NCBI GenBank assembly: GCA_021817045.1
Contig: JAKAWG010000048.1
Location: 1 to 41,246, forward strand
Source of the DNA: Acidobacteriota bacterium
GTDB lineage: Bacteria; Acidobacteriota; Terriglobia; UBA7540
Reading direction: 5' to 3'
Length of the DNA stretch: 41,246 nt
Shown: in pieces, positions 26,139 to 33,936 of the stretch
How the letters are laid out: each line of letters opens with the position of its first letter
Numbering within the stretch: position 1 is the stretch's first letter
Made by a program: the position numbers and the translations under genes
The notes under the pieces: generated by a model
Seen by the model: only the letters and a program-made list of their open reading frames with translations
The model's database searches: none
What the model was told of the DNA's origin: nothing

Positions 26139-27193
26139 CGGTCCAGGTTGTGGGAAACAAATTCGTCGTCGTTCAGGTGAGGATAACTCGCGCAGACGCG
26201 ATCAATCTCCTCGAGCTGTCCCGGGGACAAGTCCTCTTTGGGATCAAGGCACCAGCGGCCCTCAAGAAACCCCTGGCGGCGAAGGATTTCGTTCACTCCC
26301 GGAATGCAACCCGCAAAGTTGTTCCTGGCGTCGAAAAGCGCCGCGTTGGCATCCGTGATTTCCGCAGACCGGCTCAGCACACCGGCGACCAGGCTGGGTT
26401 GGGCACGGCAATTGAGGATGTCGCTGAATAGCTCAACCGCGCGCTTTGTCCAAACCGCCCAGTGGCCAAGAAGACCCCCAACAATCCGCAGGCTGACGGT
26501 GCGATTCCCCTCCCGAATGCGAAACTCGGTTAGAAGATCTGCCACGATATTGTCGTCGTTTCCGGTGTACAACGCGACTTCCGACACCCGGCCACTCGCC
26601 CCGACGGCGCGCAGGACATCAAGTGTCTGGTAGCGATTGAATGGCGCGACTTTGATCGCCACGACGTTCTCGATCTCCACGAACTCTCGCCAAAAGATGA
26701 TGTCGAGAATCCGCCCTCCAATCGCCGGTTGTAGATAGAATCCCATCACAGGAATGATCTCAGCCACCGCGCGGCAGTGGGCGATCAGGTCTTCGGTCGA
26801 GGCACGCCGCACAAGGCCCAGGCTTAGCAGCCCAGCGTCATAGCCTAACCACCGTGCAAGCTCAGCCTCGCAAACTGCTTGGTGAGTTTCACCGCAAATA
26901 CCAGCGATCGTGACCAGCCGCCGACCCGACTTCCGTTCACACTCTCGAATCGTTTCCATGGCAAGGCTCAGCACCGGCTCAAGAAGCCCAACCTGCGGGT
27001 TGTGAATCGCGAATTGAGTTGTGTGGACGCCGACGGCGACTCCTCCTGCGCCGGCGTCGCAATAATAACGCGTGACGGCACGCTGGCGACGCTCATCGAG
27101 GCGCCAATTCGCGGTGAGTGCAAGGGGGTGCGCGGGGATGACGACGCCTCCTCGCAGAAGGGCGTGGATTTGAGGATCAATTTTCTCTTTCAC
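26126..27193 (-). CDS. Dihydrodipicolinate synthase (DapA) family protein
   Basis: A 355-residue class I aldolase/lyase family protein. The GTG at 27193 has GAGAGG eight bases upstream. The Schiff-base Lys181 is visible in NVVAIKVAPFNRY and the partner Tyr153 in VMGFYLQPAIGG. The N-terminus VIPAHPLALTANWRLDERRQ is the family pattern, with extra length compared with the ~295-residue DapA. It is probably not the lysine enzyme but a member acting on a keto-sugar or another 2-keto acid. It lies 11 bases after the broken epimerase and overlaps the GNAT gene, so it is the third gene of a GMC-epimerase-DapA-GNAT operon and the second of the four still intact. Confidence 0.88.
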   Translation of the reverse strand: MKEKIDPQIHALLRGGVVIPAHPLALTANWRLDERRQRAVTRYYCDAGAGGVAVGVHTTQFAIHNPQVGLLEPVLSLAMETIRECERKSGRRLVTIAGICGETHQAVCEAELARWLGYDAGLLSLGLVRRASTEDLIAHCRAVAEIIPVMGFYLQPAIGGRILDIIFWREFVEIENVVAIKVAPFNRYQTLDVLRAVGASGRVSEVALYTGNDDNIVADLLTEFRIREGNRTVSLRIVGGLLGHWAVWTKRAVELFSDILNCRAQPSLVAGVLSRSAEITDANAALFDARNNFAGCIPGVNEILRRQGFLEGRWCLDPKEDLSPGQLEEIDRVCASYPHLNDDEFVSHNLDRWLR

Positions 27194-27204
27194 GCGTCAG
27201 CCTC

Positions 27205-28245
27205 TCAGAATTGTCCGCTCGCTACTTCAAACTTCGTAGGTTTGTTAAGACTTTCTCCGCCTTGCTGGATCCACCGAGCCACCCACTGGGTGACATCCTC
27301 CAGTGGCACCTCCGGACGCCCGAGCAGAGAGTGGCAAAGGGAGGCATTACTCAACAAAACCCCGCCGCCTTCCTCGCCACGAAATATAGGGGCACGGTGG
27401 AAAAGCTCTCCAAAGGCCTCGGCCGTTCGCCGGACGGAGAGGATTTCGGGCCCTGTTACGTTCAACACGCGAGCGGCAGCGACGAGCAGAGCTCGAGGCA
27501 TCGCAGCGCGTAAGAATTGGCGTCTCCCTGCCAAATCGCGTTGAATGCTGGAACCGCCAAATCCACCGGCTCACCCGTGAAAACCCGCCGGGCAATATCG
27601 GCCAGAACACCATAACGTAATTCGACCGCGTCGTTCAGGCGGAAAAGAACGTACGGCCTGCCAAAGTGGAGCGAGTAGTGCTCGAACACCCGTTCGCGGC
27701 CAAGACACGACGGCGCGTATTCTCCCACGGGATCAGGAGCATCAGATTCCGTCGAACCACCCGCCTCCGGGCTTACGAGCAGGTACACGTTACCCGTGGA
27801 AAAAACAACGATTCGCGAAGAACGATAGCGCTCGGCCACATAAGCCGGGAGAACAACGTTAGTCATCCACGTGAGGTCCGGGCGGCCCGCAGAGCCGAAT
27901 TTCCGGCCCGCCAGGAACAGAACGTTTGCGGCCAGCGGCAATTCTGCCACCGCGACCCGATCCGACAAATCTCAGGCTAGCGTCTCGATTCCATCGCGCT
28001 GAAGATCTTCCACCACCTTCGGAGCCGAAAACCTGGAGACGGCCATCACGCGGCACGGCACGCCGGCAGCCTCCGAGGCACATTTGATACCGCGCGCCAG
28101 CGAAGGTCCCATCTTCCCGCCGGCACCGAAGATGAGAAACTCGCCCCCCCAGGCGGCAAACAGCCTGCACGTCGCGCGAGTTGGGCATGGCCAGCCGATC
28201 CTCGAGCTCTTGCACGGTGCTAATCCAGTCCGTCGCCCGAATCAA
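27205..28245 (-). pseudogene. NAD-dependent epimerase/dehydratase with two frameshifts and an in-frame TGA
   Basis: Three pieces together rebuild an extended SDR epimerase. The first frame gives LEDRLAMP... and breaks in a run of seven Gs (minus strand; 28144-28150); with six the sequence would read RLGGEFLIFGAGGKMG, the Rossmann motif. The second frame runs through GIETLA, meets a TGA at 27972-27974 where relatives usually have Cys, and continues DLSDRVAVAELP and NVLFLAGRKFG. A second frameshift at about 27470-27500 moves the frame into RVLNVTGPEILSVRRTAEAFG. The start is a TTG that overlaps the GMC stop. Three independent lesions point to a true pseudogene, although the G run is a common error site. 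Confidence 0.85.
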
Positions 28246-29927
28246 AGGGCACCGCGCTTCATTTCGAGCATGAGATAGTCACACGAGCGCACGCAGAGCG
28301 CCATGAGGGTGAGCGTAGGGTTCTCGCAGGGATTCGAGGGGAATCCCGCCGCGTCCAAAACAAAAAGGTTCTTGACGTCGTGCGACTGTTGAAAGGCGTT
28401 GAGCACGGACGTTCTTGGGTCGTCACCCATTCGCGCCATGCCGACCTCGTGGCGAACGCCTCCAGGCGGTCTCGGATGGTACCGCCGCGTGACGTTCTTC
28501 GCGCCAGCCGCTTCGAGCATCTCCGCCGCTGCGTCCGCTGCATCTCGGAGCAAAGCAAATTCGTTTTCTCTATGGCGCATGTGGAATCGAAGGACGGGGA
28601 TGCCGTAGGTATCCACAACGTCGGGATCTATTTCCACGTAGTTATCCCAGCGCGCCAGGACTTCACCGAAAGCTTCAACCTCAAGATGGTGAACGGGTTC
28701 AAACACAGCCTGTTTATACGCCGCGCCGAATCCGCTTTCGCCCCGGTTGAAACCGATGTTACCGGTTCCTTCGTAACCATAGCCGCGCAGGAAGTTCTTC
28801 GACTTCGGCTCGTTCGGCAGATTGCGAAAGCGCGGCACATAGATGCCGCAGGGCCGGTTCGGCCCGTTAAGGTTGGGCTTTCCCGGAAGCCACGGAAACT
28901 TGCCGGCCGCACCGGCTCCCGAAACATGATCCATCAGGTAGTGGCCCAAAATCCCGCTTGAGTTCGCCAATCCGCTCGGATATTGCCGGGTGGAGGAATT
29001 CAGCAGAATGCGCACGGACTCCATGGCCTGCGCGCAAAGGATCACCGCCCGGCCTTTGAGTTCATGCGGTTGGCGTGAATTCCTGTCGATATAGAGCAGC
29101 CCCGCAGCGCGATTGGCTCCCGGGTCCATCAAGACTTTCCAGACCATCGCATTCGGAACGTACGTGCAGTTGCCCGTCTTGAGTGCATCGGGGAACGTGG
29201 TGAAGGAGGAATTGAAGTACGAATGGGTCACGCAGCCGCGTTCACACGGCCCGCAATAGTGGCAGGGCGGCCGGCCATTCAGTGGTTTGGTAAGGTTCGC
29301 CGTCCGCGCGGCAGTGACGGTACGGCCCGTCCTGGCTTTCACCCGTTCTCTGAATATAACCTCCGAACACATCAGGCTCATTTCCGGCTGAAACACGCCG
29401 TCCGGAATGATCGGGTTGCCTTCCTTGCGGCCCGCGACACCGATGTAGCCTTCGACCAGATCGTAATAGCGCTCGAGGTCCTTATAGCTGAGGGGCCAGT
29501 TAACCCCATAGCCATCAAATGACGCAGCTTTGAAGTCCAAATCACTGTAACGAAGACTCACACGGCCCCATACGTTCGTGCGGCCGCCACCAATGCGCAT
29601 CCGCGCTGACCAGCTAAACGGCATGTTCGGAGCGGTCGTGTAAGGCTCATCGAGATCATTACAGTACCATTCGTAATTGTATTCGGTGCAGGCATAGCAC
29701 TGGCTCTGGATCGGACGCGTCCTCCGAACCACTTCCGGCGCAAGGTTGCGGTATTTGAGTTGGAATGCAGGCATATGCTCGGTGAAGTTCTTGTCGGACT
29801 GAGGAGGGCCGGCATCGAGAAGAGCCACTTTGAGTCCTGCTTCCGCCAGACGCTTGCACGCCCAACCGCCGGACGCACCCGACCCAACCACCAGGGCGTC
29901 AAAAACGGTTTTACTCAAATCAGCCAT
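28242..29927 (-). CDS. GMC-family oxidoreductase
   Basis: A 561-residue flavoprotein. The ATG has AAGGGA upstream. The FAD-binding motif VVGSGASGGW (residues 13-22) and the following ..VALLDAGPP (E/D ribose contact) open the protein. GMC signatures include SWSARMRIGGGRTNVWGRVSLRYS, the C-terminal HEVGMARMGDDPRTS and the active-site-containing NPTLTLMAL. A CXXC-rich insert (CHYCGPCERGC) occurs at about 225-240 and is found in some bacterial GMC dehydrogenases with electron-acceptor partners. No signal peptide is evident. It is the first gene of the four-gene operon and probably oxidises a sugar or sugar alcohol, feeding the epimerase and DapA-family steps. Confidence 0.9.
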   Translation of the reverse strand: MADLSKTVFDALVVGSGASGGWACKRLAEAGLKVALLDAGPPQSDKNFTEHMPAFQLKYRNLAPEVVRRTRPIQSQCYACTEYNYEWYCNDLDEPYTTAPNMPFSWSARMRIGGGRTNVWGRVSLRYSDLDFKAASFDGYGVNWPLSYKDLERYYDLVEGYIGVAGRKEGNPIIPDGVFQPEMSLMCSEVIFRERVKARTGRTVTAARTANLTKPLNGRPPCHYCGPCERGCVTHSYFNSSFTTFPDALKTGNCTYVPNAMVWKVLMDPGANRAAGLLYIDRNSRQPHELKGRAVILCAQAMESVRILLNSSTRQYPSGLANSSGILGHYLMDHVSGAGAAGKFPWLPGKPNLNGPNRPCGIYVPRFRNLPNEPKSKNFLRGYGYEGTGNIGFNRGESGFGAAYKQAVFEPVHHLEVEAFGEVLARWDNYVEIDPDVVDTYGIPVLRFHMRHRENEFALLRDAADAAAEMLEAAGAKNVTRRYHPRPPGGVRHEVGMARMGDDPRTSVLNAFQQSHDVKNLFVLDAAGFPSNPCENPTLTLMALCVRSCDYLMLEMKRGAL

Positions 29928-29947
29928 CGCAATCCCTTCACTCCCAA

Positions 29948-30066
29948 CTAATGAAGATTACATATTATAGTGACTCCCAATGCTGTAGCGGCGGCGTCTC
30001 GCCGCCGGTAGTTCGGCGCTCAGAGAGCGCCGCTACAGAAAACGTTGTTACGAAAATCCCGGTAAC
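29948..30066 (+). repeat. Cloverleaf-like intergenic repeat, copy B
   Basis: The core at 29984-30037 matches copy A (19091-19144) at 52 of 54 positions, with the same pair of hairpins and outer TGTAGCG/CGCTACA stem. The flanks also align, from CTAATGAA to CGGTAAC. It begins 21 bases upstream of the GMC start codon and may overlap its promoter. Confidence 0.85.
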
Positions 30067-31071
30067 AACCATGCGCTGCCGCCATTATAGCGTCTGCCAT
30101 GGGCGGAGCTTCACTTCCCCCGCCTGGAACGACAAAGACCGAAAAAGCTGTCTCATTTGTCTCACCTGTCTCCACTGTCTCATTCGACTGTGCCACCATA
30201 GAGACGGTGAATTGCAAGCGAGCCCGGAGTGCCTCACCCGCAACGAACTTGTTCTCTGCGCCTTCCTACGCCTCAAGAGGCCGAGCACCGGGCGTGGCTG
30301 GACTAGGAAAGCAAAGCGTTTTTGCGTCCAGCAACGAAAGGTGGATTCCGTTCGGATTGCTCACGACACGTTCTCGTCCGCGTCGCGACGTACCCGTAAT
30401 AACGTCCGTCCGAGTCCGCAAAGCGGGCGAGGAATCTGCAGTTTGGTTGCGGCGCTGCCCTGCCGTGTTGAAGCCTTTGGGAAGCGCGGAAAACAGCAAA
30501 AAGGGATGTTTAGGGGCGGATATGTTAATCCATTGAAAAGAAAGGATAATGATGACGAACAATTACCAACAAACTCCAGTAGCCAACGCACCATACTGAT
30601 TCCAAACTACTTACCGAAATGAATCGTTGGTAAAAATCGAAGTTATAGAAAAAATGACGCTTAGAAGGAAAAATCGGTCGAACACTGGAAATTGTTCGTT
30701 CAAAATGCCGCCCAGCGGCCACAACCAACTGCGGCATCCTGGCATGAGCATCTTGCCGCGCAGCCCGATTCGGCAGGCCATCGGAGAGCTTGTGCGCCGG
30801 GGGACGCAACTGTACGGGAGAATCTGTATGCTTTGCAGACGTGGTGAAGATCAGGCGTACGGTTTTGCGACAAAATCTTGGGCAATATTGCTTGGCTATG
30901 ATTGCAATTCGTGTCTATATTCTCGCGTCGGAAGTCTGCTACCATGAGACGCACCGGAGAGGCGTTGGCCCGCGCGAGATGTGCACCGACCACGCACCCT
31001 GCGGTAACTTGACACCGTCGCCCGAAACAGGCGGCAGGGTTAAGTAGTAGTACGAGGGAAAGGAAAACGAG
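30067..31071. other. Long intergenic stretch, no supported gene
   Basis: Frames up to about 145 residues exist on both strands, but none has a ribosome site, hydrophobic signal or recognisable domain. A 9-base tandem repeat sits at 30149-30184. The end of the stretch should hold the promoter of the exported protein at 31072. Confidence 0.5.
30149..30184. repeat. Nine-base tandem repeat, four copies
   Basis: TGTCTC followed by three variable bases is repeated four times (ATT, ACC, CAC, ATT) with no gap. It is too short and degenerate for a CRISPR and looks like a small simple-sequence repeat. Confidence 0.7.
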
Positions 31072-32400
31072 GTGTCATTTTCACGCCGAAAATTCTTCCG
31101 GAATCTTGCTGGTGGCGCAATCGTTCCCGGAACGCTTTGGCCCAGACTAGCTCAGACGGGAGATACGGCGCCGGCTCCGCCTCCAGGCGCCGAAGCTGAG
31201 TTTGGCCCGGACGCGTGGTATGAGACGCCTTCTCCACTTACCCTTGCGGAGCTAGCACGCCGGGAAATCACGGATGTGGCAGCGTTCGAGGTAAATGATT
31301 ACGCGCCAGGCGGCTACAAGGGGCCGCTTATTCCCAGCCCGCCCCACGCGGACCTCAATCCTAAGAAAGCGATCATAATCGTCTGGAAAGACAGATCCCA
31401 CCGGTTCGTCTTTAGCCACGAGGCAAGCTATTGCCCCTGGATTGAGCTTCCGAACGGCGTGGGCCTGTGCAACCAATTTTTCGAAGGGAACAACGGCTGG
31501 GCGGAGCTGTTCAACCAAAATGGCCGAAAGGAGCACAACAGTTCGGTAGATATTGTCCAGAGCGGTCCCGGGCGGGCGTGGGTTCGCTGGAACTACTGCT
31601 GCGTGAACAAGTGGGATGATTCCCAGCCGGCCCTGCGCGGCACGGAAGACTACGTGGCTTCGCCAAACGGTTACGTCTGGCGCCGCCTGACCTACGAAAC
31701 GCTCATGCCCGATAATCCGAACGGATACAGTTGGCAACCGATTGATTTTTTCACTGTTGTACCGAGCGGGATGACGTGGAGCGATCTGTTTTTCCGAAAC
31801 GAGGAATTTGGCGGTTACCACGTAGGATCGGTGCTTGCCGCCTATTCGGACCTGCGCTACGACGTGTACTGGAATAACGAGGGCCAGGCGCGGCGGCGAG
31901 GTGACGCGCGGCTGCTGCTGGAGATTTCCCATTCGCCCGGATTGGCCATGGTCATGCCGTTCAAGGCGGGGTTCTTGTTTACGATCTTGGGAGGAGCAAG
32001 TGGATTTCCGCCTGAAAAGAGCCAGGTGGTGGACCACTCCTTCAACAATACAGGCGGGTGGGGGTGGGGTGCGGCGCGCTGGGATCACTGGCCGATCGGA
32101 TGGGTCAACGCTCAAGCCCATAACTACAAGCCTGGGTCACCCTATCCCTACAGTTTTGGCCCGTTTTCACACTACATTGTGGACAAGCCGCTGAAGAATG
32201 CCGCGCGCGACTATCCCATTGAAGCTCGCGACATGAAGCTCAACCGGTGGTCGGAGCGGCACGTGTATTACACATTGGTAGGGGTAAGCCATGACCTCGA
32301 ATCCATCCGCAAGCTGGCGCGGAACTGGCTCGACCAAGGCAATGGATGCGCTGAACCGGAGAGCGTGGCGGGCTTTCAGCGTGGATCGGGCGCAGGTTGA
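31072..32400 (+). CDS. Tat-exported protein of unknown family, 442 aa
   Basis: The GTG at 31072 follows AAAGGAAAACGAG. A twin-arginine signal SRRKFFRNLAGGAIVPGTLW leads the protein. The mature part is rich in Trp, Tyr and Asn, with segments such as YKGPLIPSPPHADLNPKKAI, SYCPWIELPNGVGLCNQFFEGNNGW and WGWGAARWDHWPIGW, a composition common in carbohydrate-active beta-rich proteins. I do not recognise the family. The C-terminal ESIRKLARNWLDQGNGC looks like a proper end. It starts a plus-strand run with the nagB remnant, nagA and a putative glycosidase, so a role in exported sugar processing fits. Its last 59 bases overlap the remnant in another frame. Confidence 0.75.
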   Translation: MSFSRRKFFRNLAGGAIVPGTLWPRLAQTGDTAPAPPPGAEAEFGPDAWYETPSPLTLAELARREITDVAAFEVNDYAPGGYKGPLIPSPPHADLNPKKAIIIVWKDRSHRFVFSHEASYCPWIELPNGVGLCNQFFEGNNGWAELFNQNGRKEHNSSVDIVQSGPGRAWVRWNYCCVNKWDDSQPALRGTEDYVASPNGYVWRRLTYETLMPDNPNGYSWQPIDFFTVVPSGMTWSDLFFRNEEFGGYHVGSVLAAYSDLRYDVYWNNEGQARRRGDARLLLEISHSPGLAMVMPFKAGFLFTILGGASGFPPEKSQVVDHSFNNTGGWGWGAARWDHWPIGWVNAQAHNYKPGSPYPYSFGPFSHYIVDKPLKNAARDYPIEARDMKLNRWSERHVYYTLVGVSHDLESIRKLARNWLDQGNGCAEPESVAGFQRGSGAG

Positions 32401-32563
32401 AGTCTATCCGTCGAAGGCGGCCGCAAGCCAGGCGGCAGCCGAGAAAGCGGTCTCCATTCTTTGTGGCGACGGGAACACGAATGGGAAACGGCTGCGGATT
32501 GTGATGGCCACCGGCGATTGACAAAGCGAGATGGCCGACGCGCTGGTGCCATTGCGTCTTTGA
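32342..32563 (+). pseudogene. Remnant of a glucosamine-6-phosphate deaminase-like gene
   Basis: The frame from the ATG at 32342 (or the GTG at 32381) encodes DRAQVEVYPSKAAASQAAAE and KRLRIVMATGD, which resembles the N-terminus of NagB/6-phosphogluconolactonase-fold deaminases. A TGA at 32519-32521 interrupts it, the frame continues QSEMADALVPLRL, and a second TGA ends it at 32561-32563, only about 73 residues in, against some 240-270 for a full protein. The ribose-phosphate and catalytic parts are missing. nagA starts five bases later, so the pair was once probably a nagB-nagA operon. The identification rests on weak N-terminal similarity and position. Confidence 0.6.
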
Positions 32564-32567
32564 ACGT

Positions 32568-33722
32568 ATGGAATTCACTGCCAATGTGGTTGGCAAAGGC
32601 CTGACGCGGATTGAAATTCGTGGTGAACGAATCAGTTCGCTTCAGGTGCTGGGATCACCTGATCCAGGAGCCGCGTATGCGAGCCCTGGATTTGTAGACA
32701 TCCAGATCAACGGTTTCGCTGGCGTAGATTTCTCCGATCCCGATCTCCGCCCCGAAGCCTTGATCGGCGTCCTCGCGGCGCTATGGAAGACCGGAGTCAC
32801 CACGGTTTGCCCCACCCTTATCACCAACACCTTCGAGGGCTTCGAAAATGCTTTTCGCGTGCTTGAAACCGCGAGACGTCTCGATGCGCAGTTCGCGGCG
32901 ACGGCGCCGTGCTATCACCTGGAAGGACCGTATCTTTCGCCTGGCGAATCGCACGGAGCGCACAATCCCGCATGGATGCGCTCGCCGGATTGGGCGGGGT
33001 TCTGCCAACTCCAGCAAGCGGCCGGCGGAAACATCGCAATCATTACGCTCGCGCCGGAATTACCGGGAGCGATGGAGTTCATTCGACGCGCACGCGCTTC
33101 CGGTGTCGTCGTCGCGCTGGGCCATACGGATGCAGCGCCTGAGCAGATTCATGAAGCCGTTCGCGCTGGCGCCACCTTGAGCACGCACCTCGGTAACGGA
33201 AATCCTCAAATGATCGACCGCCACCGAAACACGCTTTGGCCACAGATGGCCATCGACCGGCTTCAAGCCAGCCTGATCTGCGATGGTTTCCACCTTCCGC
33301 CCGACATGGTTCGGGTCATTTTTCGCGCTAAAGGCATCGAGCGCTGCATCCTGATCACCGACGCGGTCCACGTCGCATGGCTGCCGCCCGGACGCTACAC
33401 CCTGGCCACGCTGCCGATCGAGCTTCTTTCTACAGGCCAGGTGGTGACTGCGAACCGGAGGTCCATGGCCGGGTCAACGCTGAGCATGGATCGCGCCATT
33501 TCCAACTTCGCGCAGTTCACTGGAGCACCACTGCATGTGGCGCTGCAGGCTGCCACAACTCGTCCAGCGAGCTTGCTGTCCCGCTCGGACGTGTGCCGCG
33601 AAATCGCTGAAGGCCAGCCCTCCAATGTGACGCTGTTCCGGCTCGACCGTGAGGTGCTGGAGATTCAGCGTGTCATTTTGGGGGGCGATGTGGTCTACGG
33701 CCCTAGTGCGGATTATTCATGA
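32568..33722 (+). CDS. nagA: N-acetylglucosamine-6-phosphate deacetylase
   Basis: Removes the acetyl group from N-acetylglucosamine-6-phosphate in the cytoplasm, giving glucosamine-6-phosphate. The 384-residue amidohydrolase shows the start motif GFVDIQINGFAGVDF (41-55), the metal-binding Glu119 in CYHLEGPYLSPGESHGAH, His186 in VVALGHTDA, His207 in LSTHLGNGN and the catalytic Asp265 in ILITDAVHVA. The C-terminal strand ends IQRVILGGDVVYG. There is no strong ribosome site, so translation may depend on coupling to the upstream remnant. With the deaminase gone, the product must be used by another deaminase or enter cell-wall synthesis. Confidence 0.92.
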   Translation: MEFTANVVGKGLTRIEIRGERISSLQVLGSPDPGAAYASPGFVDIQINGFAGVDFSDPDLRPEALIGVLAALWKTGVTTVCPTLITNTFEGFENAFRVLETARRLDAQFAATAPCYHLEGPYLSPGESHGAHNPAWMRSPDWAGFCQLQQAAGGNIAIITLAPELPGAMEFIRRARASGVVVALGHTDAAPEQIHEAVRAGATLSTHLGNGNPQMIDRHRNTLWPQMAIDRLQASLICDGFHLPPDMVRVIFRAKGIERCILITDAVHVAWLPPGRYTLATLPIELLSTGQVVTANRRSMAGSTLSMDRAISNFAQFTGAPLHVALQAATTRPASLLSRSDVCREIAEGQPSNVTLFRLDREVLEIQRVILGGDVVYGPSADYS

Positions 33723-33751
33723 ACGTTGCGACAGGAATGGAAGGGCATGGT

Positions 33752-33900
33752 TTCAACCGTGCCGCAAAAGATGCGTCACCCTCGCCCCCTGCCCCTTTCC
33801 CGCGCGCGGGAGGGGGGACCCCGATGAAATCGGAGTCAGTGAGGGCAGCACGACTGAAGTCGTGCCCTGATACACCGAGTGCTGGACACGCGCAAATGTC
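33752..33900. repeat. Hairpin cluster between nagA and the putative glycosidase
   Basis: Three palindromes lie close together: the perfect 14-mer TCCCGCGCGCGGGA (33798-33811), CCGAT-GAA-ATCGG (about 33822-33834) and GCACGAC-TGAA-GTCGTGC (33848-33865). The last is the type of REP-like palindrome common in acidobacterial intergenic DNA. No gene is present. Confidence 0.65.
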
Positions 33901-33936
33901 CACGTCGCTCCGGATAGCACCCGGTTAAGGAATGAA

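Noticed and set aside
27859..28245. 128-residue minus-strand frame as an independent gene
   Set aside because: Beyond the G7 run it is an out-of-frame reading of the epimerase Rossmann region.
30149..30184. Possible CRISPR repeat
   Set aside because: Units are only nine bases, contiguous and degenerate, with no spacers or cas genes.
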